A DNA stretch of 64,000 nucleotides from Xanthomonas sp. (GTDB lineage Bacteria > Pseudomonadota > Gammaproteobacteria > Xanthomonadales > Xanthomonadaceae). The number at the start of each line of letters is the position of its first letter. The stretch's first letter is position 1. The stretch spans positions 62,001-126,000 of the forward strand of contig NZ_JAFIWC010000011.1 in the NCBI RefSeq assembly GCF_017163755.1. Direction: 5' to 3'. Under the pieces are notes generated by a model. That model ran no database searches. It saw nothing but the letters and a program-made list of their open reading frames with translations, and was not told the origin of the DNA. This document shows positions 48,034 through 57,427 of the stretch, one piece after another. A program made the position numbers and the translations under genes.

Positions 48034-48572
48034 CGCCGCGGCTCCGGGTCGGGCAGGGAGGTCGCGCGGTCGGGCGCAGGCGCCGGGCGCGGCGAGGGAT
48101 CGGCCGGCTGCGGGGTGTCGACGGCCGGCGCGGTGTCCGCCGGCACGCTGGGCACCGCCGCAGCGTCGTGCTCGATGGTCGGCGCCGCGCTGTCGGACGA
48201 CGCAGCGGATCCGGTTGCCGGGTCCGCTGCGACGGCCAGTGGATCGGCCGGATCAGTCGCCGGCGCAGGCGGCGGCCCGTTCGGGTCGATCTCGCGGCGC
48301 AGCGCGTCGGTCTCGCGCTGCAGCTGCTGGCCGCTGTCGCGCAGCTGCGATTCGGCCTGGCGCAGCGAGGCCTGCACGTCCTGCAGGCTGCGCTTGAGTT
48401 CCTCGGCTTCCAGTTCGCGCTCCAGTTCCTGTTTCACCGAATCCCACTGCGCGCGCGCGCGGCGCACCCACAGCCCGGCGAAACGCGCCGCCTTGGGCAG
48501 GCGTTCGGGGCCGAGCACCACCAGGGCCACCACCGCGATCACCAGCAGTTCGCTGAATCCGATATCGAACAC
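48030..48572 (-). CDS. tatB: Sec-independent translocase subunit TatB
   Basis: TatB forms with TatC the receptor complex. The 180-residue protein has the N-terminal membrane helix with MFDIGFSELLVIAVVALVVLGPERLP, then an amphipathic helix (KAARFAGLWVRRARAQW) and a coiled-coil region (about 50-95), and finally a Pro/Ala-rich low-complexity tail (about 98-180). The Glu8 and Gly-Pro hinge are the expected conserved residues. It follows tatA by 16 bases. Confidence 0.96.
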   Translation of the reverse strand: MFDIGFSELLVIAVVALVVLGPERLPKAARFAGLWVRRARAQWDSVKQELERELEAEELKRSLQDVQASLRQAESQLRDSGQQLQRETDALRREIDPNGPPPAPATDPADPLAVAADPATGSAASSDSAAPTIEHDAAAVPSVPADTAPAVDTPQPADPSPRPAPAPDRATSLPDPEPRR

Positions 48573-48588
48573 GCCGGCGCCTTCCTGG

Positions 48589-48816
48589 TCAGCGCGCGTC
48601 GCGGTCGCGTTCGGCCTGGCTCTCGCGGGAGGACTCGCTGCTGCGCGACTCGTCGCCGAGCTGGCTGGCCGGCTTGTCCTCGTCGCGCATGCCCTTCTTG
48701 AATTCCTTGACCGCGCCGCCCAGATCCTTGGCGCCGCTGGTCAGCCGCTTGGTGCCGAACACCAGCAGCACGATCACCAGCACGACGAGCCAGTGCCAGA
48801 TGCTGAAACTGCCCAT
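48589..48816 (-). CDS. tatA: Sec-independent translocase subunit TatA
   Basis: TatA polymerises to form the translocation path. The 75-residue protein has a membrane helix ([19 protein letters not shown]) followed by the FG hinge and the conserved amphipathic helix [16 protein letters not shown], then a charged Ser/Asp/Arg-rich tail. It is the first gene of the tatABC operon. Confidence 0.96.
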   Translation of the reverse strand: MGSFSIWHWLVVLVIVLLVFGTKRLTSGAKDLGGAVKEFKKGMRDEDKPASQLGDESRSSESSRESQAERDRDAR

Positions 48817-48891
48817 GATCTGCTCGCAGAAAAGTCGTTAGGGGACGTCGAGGATAACGCACCGCAGCGCAGCGCGTTTGACCGTGCGCGG

Positions 48892-49809
48892 TTATTGGTT
48901 GCCGTCCAGCGTCTCGGTGCGGATCTCGCCTTCGGACACCGGCTGGAAACCCTGCTGCTGCGGCGGCTGCGCCGGCGCCTGCAGCGGCGCGGTGCTGGCC
49001 GCGCCGGTCGCCGCGTCGGGCGCGCCGGCAGCAGCGGACGGCGGCGGCAGCGCCGCCGGCGGGGGTGCCATGCCCGACCCGTTGTCGGCCCGTGCGCCGC
49101 CGCTGTCGGTGCCGCGGTTCTGCCGCGCCGCGTAGGTGGCCTCTTCCAGCCGGTCGCGGAAGGCGACCACGTCGTTGCTCGGCAGGCCGCTGCTGCGGCC
49201 TTCGAAGATCATCCGCGGCGTGGTGTTGCTGCCGTACACGTTCAGGTTGGCCGCATCGTCGATCTGCAGCGCCGCGCCGTCCAGCGCGACGCCGGCGAAC
49301 AGCCCGCGCGCGCGCGACCACGACCAGATCTCGGCCTTGAGCTGGCCGTCGGTGGCCGCGGCGGCGTTGCGCCCGACCGGGCCGGCGGCCACGCCGGCAT
49401 CGGCGCCGAGGGTGAACTTGCCGTTGACGATGTTGTCCAGGCTGCGGTCGTTGCGGAACACCAGCACCACATCGGAGGACTGCACGCCGACCTGGAAGCC
49501 GATGCTGCCGCCGGTGAGCTTGACGAACACCGGGTTGGACCAGGTGCCGTCGGGCCGCTTGACCGACATCAGGCCGTGGCCGCGGCGCCCGCCGATGACG
49601 AAGCCGGCCTTGAGCGTGTCGGGGATCACCACGATCGCGCGGCCTTCGTCGAGCAGCTTGTCGGGGATGGACTGCTCCGGGATCTCCTGGATGTCGGTCA
49701 GCACGCGCAGCGCATTGCGTGCGCGCTCGTCCTCTTCGGGGCCGGCCACGGCGTGGCTGGCGAACAAGGTGGCACTCAACAACAGGGCGAGGCGCGGCAG
49801 GAGGGGCAT
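48892..49809 (-). CDS. Exported SYLF-domain lipid-binding protein
   Basis: The 305-residue protein starts at ATG 49809 (MPLLPRLALLLSATLFASHAVA-GPE), a clear signal peptide; an ATG 12 bases upstream is also in frame. The SYLF (DUF500/Ysc84) domain covers about residues 30-210: IPDKLLDEGRAIVVIPDTLKAGFVIGGRRGHGLM and WSRARGLFAGVALDGAAL are characteristic. The last 90 residues are Pro/Gln/Ala-rich. The domain binds lipid in other systems; the role in bacteria is unclear. It is upstream of tatABC on the same strand and divergent from hemH. Confidence 0.87.
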   Translation of the reverse strand: MPLLPRLALLLSATLFASHAVAGPEEDERARNALRVLTDIQEIPEQSIPDKLLDEGRAIVVIPDTLKAGFVIGGRRGHGLMSVKRPDGTWSNPVFVKLTGGSIGFQVGVQSSDVVLVFRNDRSLDNIVNGKFTLGADAGVAAGPVGRNAAAATDGQLKAEIWSWSRARGLFAGVALDGAALQIDDAANLNVYGSNTTPRMIFEGRSSGLPSNDVVAFRDRLEEATYAARQNRGTDSGGARADNGSGMAPPPAALPPPSAAAGAPDAATGAASTAPLQAPAQPPQQQGFQPVSEGEIRTETLDGNQ

Positions 49810-49974
49810 GGCGGGCTCCAAAGCAGGTCCGCAGAAAGATACTGCAAGTCGTTGAAGTTAGTCGCGCCGCAATGAATCGGCAGTGAGCGGCACCGGGCCG
49901 ACGACCGGCCGCGTCGATCGCGCCGATCGGTCGAAGTGAAGCCGGCGCAGCGGCGGCTCTGCCACAATGCGGGC

Positions 49975-50934
49975 ATGCTCGACGCACCCAAGACCGCCGT
50001 GCTGGTGGTGAACCTAGGCACCCCCGATGCGCCCACCGCGCCGGCGGTCAGTCGCTACCTGGCCGAATTCCTCGGCGATAGGCGGGTGGTCGCGATCCCG
50101 CGGCTGCTGTGGTGGCCGCTGCTGAACTGGGTGATCCTGCCGCGGCGTTCGCCGCGCTCGGCCGAGAAGTACGCGCTGGTGTGGCTGCCGGAAGGCTCGC
50201 CGCTGGCGGTCTACACCCGCCGCCTGGCCGAGGGCATGCAGCGCGAGTTGCCCGCGCACCGCGTGGCCTGGGCGATGCGCTACGGCCAGCCGGCGCTGGC
50301 GCCGGCGCTGGACGCGCTGCGCGATGCCGGCGTGGCGCGCATCGTGGTGCTGCCGCTGTATCCGCAGTATTCGACCACCACCACCGCGTCGATCGAGGAC
50401 GTGGTGCAGGGGTGGCAGGCGCGCAACCGGCAGTTGCCGGTGACGCTGATCGAGGACTACCCGACCGACCCGGCATGGGTCGAGGCGGTGGCCGACAGCG
50501 TGCGCGCGCACTGGGCGCAGCACGGGCGCGGCGAGACACTGTTCTTCTCCTTCCACGGCCTGCCGCAGCGCGTGGCCGACAACGGCGATCCCTACCCGCA
50601 GCGCTGCGTGGCCAGCGCGCAGGCGATCGCCGCCGCGCTGGGCCTGGCCGCGGACCAGTGGCAGCTGGGTTACCAGTCGCGCTTCGGCGCCGAGCGCTGG
50701 CTGCAGCCGTACGCCGAGCCGACGCTGTGGGCGCTGGCCGGGCAGGGCGTGAAACGGGTCGACGTGGTCTGTCCCGGCTTCGCCACCGATTGCCTGGAGA
50801 CGCTGGAGGAAGTGGCGATGGGCTTCGTCGAGACCTGTGCCGCGCGCGGCATGCAGGTGCGCTACATCCCCTGCCTCAACGACGCGCCGGCGCATGCCCG
50901 CGCGCTGGCGCAGCTGGCCGCGCGCGCCGCATGA
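49975..50934 (+). CDS. hemH: Ferrochelatase
   Basis: HemH inserts ferrous iron into protoporphyrin IX to make protoheme. The 319-residue protein begins [20 protein letters not shown]. The metal-binding His194 lies in [11 protein letters not shown], and the Glu of [14 protein letters not shown] matches the proton-accepting Glu. The upstream in-frame ATG at 49936 would add 13 residues without family support. CACAAT ends six bases before the start codon and no ribosome site is present, so the mRNA may be leaderless. The stop overlaps the next start (ATGA). Confidence 0.96.
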   Translation: MLDAPKTAVLVVNLGTPDAPTAPAVSRYLAEFLGDRRVVAIPRLLWWPLLNWVILPRRSPRSAEKYALVWLPEGSPLAVYTRRLAEGMQRELPAHRVAWAMRYGQPALAPALDALRDAGVARIVVLPLYPQYSTTTTASIEDVVQGWQARNRQLPVTLIEDYPTDPAWVEAVADSVRAHWAQHGRGETLFFSFHGLPQRVADNGDPYPQRCVASAQAIAAALGLAADQWQLGYQSRFGAERWLQPYAEPTLWALAGQGVKRVDVVCPGFATDCLETLEEVAMGFVETCAARGMQVRYIPCLNDAPAHARALAQLAARAA

Positions 50935-51770
50935 GCCTGCGCGAGTTCGCCTGCCCGTCGCGGGTGGGCACGCTGGCGGGGCTGCGCAGCGGCGATCCGC
51001 ACGGGCCCAAGGTGCTGGCGCTGCACGGCTGGCTGGACAACGCCGCCAGCTTCGTGCCGCTTAGCGCACACATGTCGCAGCTGGACCTGGTGATGCTGGA
51101 TCTGCCCGGCCACGGCCACAGCGCGGCGTTGCCGGCCGGCGCGGATTACCTGCTGACCGGCGCGCTGCATCCGTTGCTCGACACGGCCGATGCGCTGGGC
51201 TGGGAACGGTTCGGCGTGATCGGCCACTCGATGGGCGCGGCGATCGCCAGCACCCTGGCCGCGGCGGCGCCGCAGCGGGTCGAGCGGCTGGTGGCGATCG
51301 AGGCGCTGGGCGGGCTGGCCGAAACGGTCGAAGGCACGCTCGCGCGGCTGCGCGACAGCGTCGCCGCCGCGCGCACGCCGAGCCGGCCGCTGCGGGTGTT
51401 TCCGGAGCTGGCCGCGCCGGTGCGCGCGCGGATGCTGGCCAACCAGCTCAGCGAAGGCGCGGCGCGGTTGCTGGTCGAGCGCGGGGTCAGGGCGGTCGAG
51501 GGCGGCTACGTGTGGCGCAGCGACCAGCGCCTGACCCTGCCCACCGCGGTGCGCCTGACCGAGGCCCAGATCCAGGCGCTGCTGGCCGGCATCCAGTGCC
51601 CGGCGCGGGTCATCTACGCCGATCCGCCGCAGGCGTATTTCCCCGAGCCGCTGCGCCGAGAACGCGCCGCGCGGCTGCCGCACGGCCAGCTGCATGTGCT
51701 GCCCGGCACCCACCACCTGCACATGGAACAGCCGGCCGCGGTGGCGGCGCTGCTGGACGGTTTCTTCTGA
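50931..51770 (+). CDS. Alpha/beta-hydrolase fold protein
   Basis: The 279-residue protein has the alpha/beta-hydrolase nucleophile elbow GHSMGAA with the catalytic Ser, the oxyanion region [18 protein letters not shown] and the catalytic His near the C-terminus (TGTHHLHME region). Translation is coupled to hemH by ATGA. It resembles the hydrolases often annotated as MhpC-like. Its substrate is unknown. The possible sigma-28 promoter lies just beyond its stop. Confidence 0.87.
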   Translation: MSLREFACPSRVGTLAGLRSGDPHGPKVLALHGWLDNAASFVPLSAHMSQLDLVMLDLPGHGHSAALPAGADYLLTGALHPLLDTADALGWERFGVIGHSMGAAIASTLAAAAPQRVERLVAIEALGGLAETVEGTLARLRDSVAAARTPSRPLRVFPELAAPVRARMLANQLSEGAARLLVERGVRAVEGGYVWRSDQRLTLPTAVRLTEAQIQALLAGIQCPARVIYADPPQAYFPEPLRRERAARLPHGQLHVLPGTHHLHMEQPAAVAALLDGFF

Positions 51771-51795
51771 GACTTGTGTCCCGGTAAAAACCCGC

Positions 51796-51822
51796 TAAAG
51801 TTCGCCGCGCGCCTGCCGACAT
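51796..51822 (+). promoter_or_regulatory. Possible sigma-28 (FliA) promoter
   Basis: TAAAGTTC, 11 bases, then GCCGACAT, against the FliA consensus TAAAGTTT-N11-GCCGATAA: 13 of 16 consensus positions match, with exact spacing. It lies 26 bases after the hydrolase stop and points to the 51829-52047 interval, which has no protein gene on that strand. Confidence 0.65.
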
Positions 51823-51828
51823 TAGGCG

Positions 51829-52000
51829 TAGACGCGAGACGTACTGCGTTCGCGGCTCCATCCCGGCGTCCTGACATGCCGGCGTAAAGCCGCCCCAGAT
51901 CGTTCGCTTCGCTGGCGCCGGAGGTCGCGCCAGGCTGGAGGTAGGCGGGGAGAGGGGGCCTGCCGGGCGCTGCGCATGGAGTTCTTCTACCGCAGCGCTG
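51829..52000 (+). ncRNA. Candidate RsmA/CsrA-binding small RNA
   Basis: Downstream of the sigma-28-type promoter the sequence can fold into three consecutive hairpins. Hairpin 1: CTGGCGC/GCGCCAG (51912-51918, 51927-51933) with loop CGGAGGTC. Hairpin 2: GGTAGGC/GCCTGCC (51940-51946, 51958-51964, one G-U pair) with loop GGGGAGAGGGG. Hairpin 3: GCGCTGCG/CGCAGCGC (51967-51974, 51991-51998) with a 16-base loop containing ATGGAG. Each loop shows GGA, and another GGA (51937-51939) lies between hairpins 1 and 2. That is the binding pattern of CsrA/RsmA. The 5' end and the 3' end are inferred, no T-run terminator was found. Transcription has to be tested. Confidence 0.5.
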
Positions 52001-52047
52001 AGGTCAAACGCGCGCCATGCGCCAAACCGCGCCGCCGATGCGCGCGC

Positions 52048-52827
52048 TCAGCCCAGCAACCGCCGCAACTGCGCCTTCAGGCGCCGTCCGTTCTCGTGGA
52101 AATAGTCGCGCTCGGCACGCCAGCCCGGGAAACGCGCTTCCACCTCGCGCCAGAACGCCGGCGAGTGGTTGGCCTGGATCAGGTGGCAGAGCTCGTGCAC
52201 CAGCACGTATTCGAACGCCGACGGCCGCCCCAGCACCAGCGCCAGGTCCAGCGCCATCGAGCCGTCCGGCGCCAGCGATCCCCATTGCGACGACATCACC
52301 TTCAGCCGCAGCCGCGCCGGCGCGCGCGGCAGCGAGGGCAGGTACTTCGGCAGCCAGCGGCCGACGTCGGCGCGCGCCTGCGCTTCGTAGAACTCGCGCA
52401 GCCCGCGCGCGATGGCCGCTTCGCCGGCGCGCGGCGGCAGCTGGAACTGGGCGCCTTCGGCATCCACCTGCAGGCGCGCGTAGCGGCCCTCGCTCCAGCG
52501 CAGCGGCAGGCGCTCGCCGCGCAACGGCAGCCAGCCGGGCACGCCGCGCTGCGGTGCCGGATCGGGGTCCTCGTCGTGGAAGCGCGACAGCTGTTCGCTG
52601 AGCCAGTGGCGATGCTCGAGCAGGAAGCGCTCGCCGGCCACCAGGCTGGCGCGCAGCGGCAGGGTCAGCCGCGCGCCGCGTTCGTCCACGCTGAGCTTGA
52701 TCCGCCGCGCGCGCGGATCGCGCACGCGCAGCACGTCGATGTCGCGCTCGTCCAACCGCAGGCGGACGAGGTCGCGTTCGACCACCGCGGCAGGCGGCGC
52801 GATCAGGCGACGGAGGAAGTCGGGCAT
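52048..52827 (-). CDS. YgjP-type M48-like metallohydrolase
   Basis: The 259-residue protein contains the zinc-protease motif HELCHL followed by NHSPAFWREVEARFPGW, as in the YgjP/SprT-like (DUF45) family. RRIKLSVDERGARLTLP and MSSQWGSLAPDGSMALDLAL are further family signatures. I chose ATG 52827 (MPDFLRRLIAPPA) because the upstream ATG adds only eight residues without support. It is convergent with the candidate small RNA. Substrate unknown. Confidence 0.88.
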   Translation of the reverse strand: MPDFLRRLIAPPAAVVERDLVRLRLDERDIDVLRVRDPRARRIKLSVDERGARLTLPLRASLVAGERFLLEHRHWLSEQLSRFHDEDPDPAPQRGVPGWLPLRGERLPLRWSEGRYARLQVDAEGAQFQLPPRAGEAAIARGLREFYEAQARADVGRWLPKYLPSLPRAPARLRLKVMSSQWGSLAPDGSMALDLALVLGRPSAFEYVLVHELCHLIQANHSPAFWREVEARFPGWRAERDYFHENGRRLKAQLRRLLG

Positions 52828-52851
52828 GCGCACAGCATACCGCCCATGCAT

Positions 52852-53363
52852 GTGCGCACGGCGACAGCGCGCACCGATCGCATCGCATGTTTCAGCTGAA
52901 TGTGTGGCGCCACGCGGAGCAGCCTCTTCAATGATGCACCTGCGTAGCGCGACGAGCGAAGCAGGGAAGCTGGTCGACTTCGCAAGCTGTCGGGACTGGA
53001 GCCCCTCCTACAGTGCACCCAGCCGGCACATCGGCCAACCTTGTAGGAGCGGCTTCAGCCGCGACGAGCGAAGCCGGGAAGCTGGCCGTTCGCAAGCTGT
53101 CGGGACTGGAGCCCTTCCTACAGTGCACCCAGCCGGTACATCGGCCGCCTTGTAGGAGCGGCTTCAGCCGCGACGAGCGAGCCGGGAAGCTGGCCGGTTT
53201 TGAAAGCTGTCGGGACTGAAGCCCCTCCTACAGTGTGCCCAGCCGGCACATCGGTCGCCTTGTAGGAGCGGCTTCAGCCGCGACGAGCGGAGTCGGGAAG
53301 CTGGTCGACTCGCACGCTGGTCGGTAGCGCATCCCGACGCGGCGGGAGCGCGCCCGGCCTCGC
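52852..53363. other. Gene-free stretch containing a repeat array
   Basis: This gap holds no supported gene. From 52942 to about 53320 it is filled by a tandem array; open frames there are produced by the repeat. The remaining bases at 52852-52941 have no recognisable feature. Confidence 0.75.
52942..53320. repeat. Tandem array of about 110-base units
   Basis: About three and a half units, each containing the core GTAGGAGCGGCTTCAGCC (continuing GCGAC) at 53043-53065, 53152-53174 and 53262-53284, spaced 109 and 110 bases. Each is followed by GAGCGAAGCCGGGAAGCTGG and then by an inverted partner (CCTCCTACAGTG or CCTTCCTACAGTG). The same core occurs once in glyS and, with changes, at 19132 and 31552. 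Confidence 0.9.
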
Positions 53364-54272
53364 TTAGGCCTCCGCCTTGCTCAGCTTCAACGCCTCTTCC
53401 AGCAGCAGGAACAGGCGCCGCACTTCGGCGCTCATCAGCGCGAAGCGCGCGTCCAGTTCGGCGCGCACGCCGTCCTGGTCGGCGTTCTCCAGCTGGTCCA
53501 GCGCGCCGTCGAGGAACTTCAGCTTGCGGATCACCAGGTCGTCGCCGAGCACGAAGGACACGTGGTCGTCCAGGATCAGCGCCAGCTTGGTGACCTGCTT
53601 GCCGGCTTCCAGGTGCTTGTCGATCTCGTCGCAACGCAGTTCCTGGTGCTGGCACTTGACCACCGCGCCGCCCTCGATCGGGTCCTTCATCTCGCATTCC
53701 TCGCCCAGGCTCAGGCCCTCGGGCAGCGGCTCGCCGGCGATCCAGCCGGTGAGGATCGAGCGCGGCGCCACTTCCGCGTTCAACGGCAGCGCCGGGAAGC
53801 TGCCCAGCGCGCCGCGGATCTCCGACATCACGTTCTCGCCGCTCTTGCGGCTGGAGGTGTCCACGGCGACGTAGCCGTGCTGCAGGTCGAGCATCGCGTC
53901 GGTGCGCGAAGTCTTGACGAAGGCGCGCGGCAGCAGCTCGTGGATCAGGTCGTCCTTGAGCCGCTTGCGCGCCTTGCCGCCAGGCTTGCGGCCTTCCTTC
54001 TCCTCGATCTCGGCCAGCTTGCGCGCCAGCAGGTCGTTGACCACCGAGCCGGGCAGGATCTTGTCCTCGCCGCCGACGGTCAGCCACAGGAAGTCGGCGA
54101 TGCGGTGCGAGAGCACTTCCTGCTCGTCGCGGCCGAACGGGGAGATGAAGCCGCGCGAGGTCATTTCCAGCGGGCCGACCGGCTTGAGCCGCACCTCCGG
54201 CAGCAGCGTGTCGATTTCGGAGAAGTCCAGGGTGGTGGGGAAGCGGAACAGGGTCAGGTTGCGAAAGAACAT
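53364..54272 (-). CDS. rdgC: Recombination-associated protein RdgC
   Basis: RdgC is a ring-forming DNA-binding protein that limits RecA activity. The 302-residue length fits the family. It begins MFFRNLTLFRFPTTLDF and contains SRGFISPFGRDEQEVLSH, LLPRAFVKTSRTDAMLDL and VVKCQHQELRCDEIDKHLEAGKQVTKLAL. It lies between the repeat array and ttcA on the same strand. Nothing unusual was seen. Confidence 0.95.
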   Translation of the reverse strand: MFFRNLTLFRFPTTLDFSEIDTLLPEVRLKPVGPLEMTSRGFISPFGRDEQEVLSHRIADFLWLTVGGEDKILPGSVVNDLLARKLAEIEEKEGRKPGGKARKRLKDDLIHELLPRAFVKTSRTDAMLDLQHGYVAVDTSSRKSGENVMSEIRGALGSFPALPLNAEVAPRSILTGWIAGEPLPEGLSLGEECEMKDPIEGGAVVKCQHQELRCDEIDKHLEAGKQVTKLALILDDHVSFVLGDDLVIRKLKFLDGALDQLENADQDGVRAELDARFALMSAEVRRLFLLLEEALKLSKAEA

Positions 54273-54714
54273 CGAGCATCCAGCAGAAGGAACAGGGACG
54301 GCCGGCGGCGGGCGCCGGGTCGGGGCGCGGCTATTGTCTCATCCGCCCAGCCGCCGCACCGCATCGCGATGCGCCTGCGTTCATGGCGGCGCGTGCGGAC
54401 CGGACGGACGCGTGGCCGTACCCGCGCCCGCCGGAAGGGCGCGGACGCCGGAGAACCAGGCAAACCTGGGGCCCGGTCATGGCCACATCGGCAGCGGCGT
54501 CCGCTGCGCACCAGCCGCCAGTGGCACCCGGACCGACCGAGGGGAGCGCGCGCCGCATCGACGAGTCCGCCCGTCTTCGCCACCCGCCAGCTGGCCAAGC
54601 GGCAGCCGACCTGGCTGCGCGGCGCACTCGACGCGCGCGGGTTCGGCCCGAGCGGGCGGCCGACCGGCGCGCATCGCAGAACCCGCCGCCGCGGCACGCG
54701 CCGCAGCGGCGGCG
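54273..54714. other. 442-base gap between rdgC and ttcA without recognisable gene
   Basis: Open frames here are short, Arg/Ala-rich and have no domains. A five-base-pair hairpin CCAGG-CAAA-CCTGG at about 54457 could attenuate transcripts, but has no T-run. The rdgC promoter should be near 54280-54340; none was assigned. Confidence 0.5.
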
Positions 54715-55572
54715 TCATGACTCGTCGCCGGCGCCCCAGCCGTCGGCCGGCGGCGGCGCCATGCCGTGCCGCCCCAGCGACAGGAAGTCGAACAGCTGCG
54801 GGTCGGCCAGCTGCGCCGGACGCACCTGCCCAAGCGCGCGCGCGATCTGCGCGACCCGCCCGGGGTGATCGCGCTCCCACTGCTGCAGCATCTGCTGCAC
54901 CTGGCGGCGCTGCAGGTTGTCCTGGCTGCCGCACAGCGTGCACGGGATGATCGGAAAGCCGCGCGCGTCGGCGTACTCGGCGATGTCGTGCTCGCGCAGG
55001 TAGGCCAGCGGGCGGATCACCACGTGGCGGCCGTCGTCGCTGAGCAGCTTCGGCGCCATCGCCGCGAGCTTGGCGTGGAAGAACAGGTTCAGGAAGAACG
55101 TGGCGACCAGGTCGTCGGCATGGTGGCCGAGCGCGATCTTGCTGAATCCGTGCTCGGCGGCGTACCGGTACAGCGCGCCGCGGCGCAGCCGCGAACACAG
55201 CGAGCACATCGTCGCCCCTTCCGGTACCACACGGCTGACCACCGAGTAGGTGTCCTGCTCGATCACGTGGTACGGCACGCCCAGTGCGCGCAGGTAGTCG
55301 GGCAGCACGTGTGCGGGAAAACCCGGCTGCTTCTGGTCCAGGTTCACCGCGACCAGCTCGAACGGCACCGGCGCCTTGCGCTGCAGCTGCAGCAGCAGGT
55401 CGAGCAGGGTGTGGCTGTCCTTGCCGCCGGACAGGCACACCATCACCTTGTCGCCGGCCTCGATCATGCCGAAATCGGCGATCGCCTGGCCCACCTGGCG
55501 GCGCAGGCGCTTGGCCAGGCGCAACGGTTCGCGGCGCGGGACGGGATCGACCAAGGGCAGGGCAGCGCTCAT
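54715..55572 (-). CDS. ttcA: tRNA 2-thiocytidine synthetase TtcA
   Basis: TtcA thiolates cytidine 32 of some tRNAs using an iron-sulfur cluster and ATP. The 285-residue protein starts at ATG 55572 ([16 protein letters not shown]). The PP-loop SGGKDS, the two CxxC pairs ([16 protein letters not shown] and [12 protein letters not shown]) and [16 protein letters not shown] are all present. The frame is open upstream, but that extension has no family support. Confidence 0.95.
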   Translation of the reverse strand: MSAALPLVDPVPRREPLRLAKRLRRQVGQAIADFGMIEAGDKVMVCLSGGKDSHTLLDLLLQLQRKAPVPFELVAVNLDQKQPGFPAHVLPDYLRALGVPYHVIEQDTYSVVSRVVPEGATMCSLCSRLRRGALYRYAAEHGFSKIALGHHADDLVATFFLNLFFHAKLAAMAPKLLSDDGRHVVIRPLAYLREHDIAEYADARGFPIIPCTLCGSQDNLQRRQVQQMLQQWERDHPGRVAQIARALGQVRPAQLADPQLFDFLSLGRHGMAPPPADGWGAGDES

Positions 55573-55772
55573 GGCGCCATTGTAGGCGGCCGCGCGCGGC
55601 GCGCTGCGGCGCGCGACGCAGTCCAGGGCGACACGCCTGCGCGCCCGGTTCTTTCGCAGCGCAGCAAGCGTTTTTTCCATCTGCTGGTAGAGTCCGAATC
55701 TCCGCGTACCGGGACCCGGCAAATGGCACCAGCAGCTTCCGCAGCCGACCAGGCTTTTTTTAGGCCGCAGTT

Positions 55773-55786
55773 TGGTAGCGCTAACA
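55773..55786. promoter_or_regulatory. xyl box upstream of xylB
   Basis: TGGTAGCGCTAACA is the 14-base motif described for XylR-controlled genes in Xanthomonas campestris. It is 32 bases ahead of the xylB start codon, where a bound LacI-type repressor would block transcription. The only other resemblance I saw (CGATAGCGTTGCTT near 60008, 8 of 14) is too weak to call. Confidence 0.85.
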
Positions 55787-55817
55787 TCACGTGGCCGGCG
55801 CGGGCGCGGGTGCCGGC

Positions 55818-57329
55818 ATGAGCGGCCTGGTCGCCGGGCTGGACGTCGGCACGCAGAGCGTCAAGCTGGTCGCCTACGATCCGCAGGCGCGCGCGGTGGT
55901 CGCCACCCACAGCTGCCCGCTGGAGCTGCTGGCCGGCGAGGACGGCAGCCGCGAGCAGCAGCCGTCGTGGTGGCTGGACGCGATACGCCACTGCTTCGCG
56001 CAGCTCGATGCCGGCACGCGCATGCGCATCGCCGCCATCGCCGTGTCCGGACAGCAGCACGGCTTCGTGCCGCTCGGCGCCGACGGCCGGGTGCTGGCGC
56101 CGGCCAAGCTGTGGTGCGACACCAGCACCCAGCGCGAATGCGAGGAGATCATGGCGGCGGTGGGCGGCAGCGCCGAAACGATCGCGCAGGCCGGCAACCC
56201 GATCCTGGCCGGCTATACCGCCTCCAAGCTGCCTTGGACGCGCAAGCATCGCCCGGACGCGTACGCCGCGCTCGCGCACATCCTGCTGCCGCACGACTAC
56301 GTGAACTTCTGGCTGACCGGCCAGCGCTGGATGGAGTACGGCGATGCGTCCGGCACCGGCTGGCTCGACGTGCGCACGCGGCGCTGGTCGCCGGCCCTGC
56401 TCCGGGCCACCGATCCGCAGCGCGACCTGTCCGCGTGCCTGCCGCCGCTGGTCGAGCCGGACGCGCTGTTCGCGCTGGCGCCGGCCATCGCCGACGAACT
56501 CGGCCTGCCGCGCGGCGCGATGGTCGCGGCCGGCGGCGGCGACAACATGATGGCGGCGATCGGCACCGGTTGCGTGGTGCCCGGCCGGCTGTCGATGAGC
56601 CTGGGCACCTCGGGCACGCTGTTCGCGTATTCGGACACGCCGGTGATCGACCCGGCCGGCGCCTGGGCCGCGTTCTGCTCGTCCAGCGGCGGCTGGCTGC
56701 CGCTGATCTGCACGATGAACTGCACCGTCGCCGTGGAGGCGATGGCCAGGCTGTTCGGCTTCGGCGCGCGCGACGGCGACGCGCGCATCCACGCCACCGC
56801 GCCCGGCGCCGGCGGCCTGACCCTGCTGCCGTTACTCAACGGCGAGCGCACGCCCGACCTGCCGCACGGCAAGGGCGTGCTGGCCGGCATGGACCTGCAC
56901 AACACCGAGCCGGCGCAGCTGTACCGCGCGGCGATGGAAGGGGCGACCTACAGCCTGCGCTACGGCTTCGATGCCTTCGTCGCCGCCGGCATGCGCTTCG
57001 ACAGCATCGTGCTGACCGGCGGCGGCGCCAACAGCGCGGCGTGGCGGCAGATGGTCGCCGACGTCTTCGACCTGCGCGTCGAGGTGCCCCGGCACAGCGA
57101 GGGCGCGGCGTTCGGCGCCGCGCTGCAGGCGTGGTGGTCGCTGCGCAAGGCGCAGGGCGAGATGACGACGCTGCAGGCGCTGGCGGCGCTGCACGTGGCC
57201 AGCGACGAGGCGTTGGGCGTCTCGCCGGTGCCCGCGCAGGTGGCGGCCTACCGCGAGCCGTACCGGAAATTCCTCGACCACCTCGACGCCGTGCGGCCGC
57301 TCTACGCCGCCCAGCCGACCTCCCCGTAG
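55818..57329 (+). CDS. xylB: Xylulokinase
   Basis: XylB phosphorylates D-xylulose to D-xylulose 5-phosphate. The 503-residue FGGY-family kinase begins [21 protein letters not shown]. Other signatures are [11 protein letters not shown]-like [10 protein letters not shown], the sugar-binding [27 protein letters not shown], and the C-terminal [29 protein letters not shown]. The GTG at 55791 is in frame, but the ATG 55818 fits the family better. The stop TAG at 57327-57329 falls inside the arm of a repeat palindrome. It is 98 bases ahead of xylA and preceded by the xyl box. Confidence 0.93.
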   Translation: MSGLVAGLDVGTQSVKLVAYDPQARAVVATHSCPLELLAGEDGSREQQPSWWLDAIRHCFAQLDAGTRMRIAAIAVSGQQHGFVPLGADGRVLAPAKLWCDTSTQRECEEIMAAVGGSAETIAQAGNPILAGYTASKLPWTRKHRPDAYAALAHILLPHDYVNFWLTGQRWMEYGDASGTGWLDVRTRRWSPALLRATDPQRDLSACLPPLVEPDALFALAPAIADELGLPRGAMVAAGGGDNMMAAIGTGCVVPGRLSMSLGTSGTLFAYSDTPVIDPAGAWAAFCSSSGGWLPLICTMNCTVAVEAMARLFGFGARDGDARIHATAPGAGGLTLLPLLNGERTPDLPHGKGVLAGMDLHNTEPAQLYRAAMEGATYSLRYGFDAFVAAGMRFDSIVLTGGGANSAAWRQMVADVFDLRVEVPRHSEGAAFGAALQAWWSLRKAQGEMTTLQALAALHVASDEALGVSPVPAQVAAYREPYRKFLDHLDAVRPLYAAQPTSP

Positions 57330-57391
57330 GAGCGCATCCGGACGCGACCGCAGTAGCCGGTACATGCCTTCGCGCCCAGGTGCGCTCCTAC
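57326..57391. repeat. Palindromic repeat between xylB and xylA
   Basis: The arms GTAGGAGCGCA (57326-57336) and TGCGCTCCTAC (57381-57391) are perfect inverted copies 44 bases apart. They belong to the GTAGGAGCG family seen elsewhere. The first arm overlaps and supplies the xylB stop codon. Confidence 0.85.
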
Positions 57392-57427
57392 GTTTCGCAT
57401 TCCCCCGCACGCAACCAGGACTTCGTC

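Noticed and set aside
51781-52047. 6S RNA, RNase P RNA or SRP RNA after the alpha/beta hydrolase
   Set aside because: None of the conserved sequences of these RNAs could be recognised; the sigma-28-type promoter and GGA hairpins fit better.
51976-52899. Open frame of 307 codons from an ATG within hairpin 3
   Set aside because: It is antisense to the YgjP-type protease gene and has no domain.
52942-53320. Possible CRISPR array or small proteins in the GTAGGAGCG array
   Set aside because: The spaces between cores are themselves near-identical, and the encoded peptides simply mirror the repeat.
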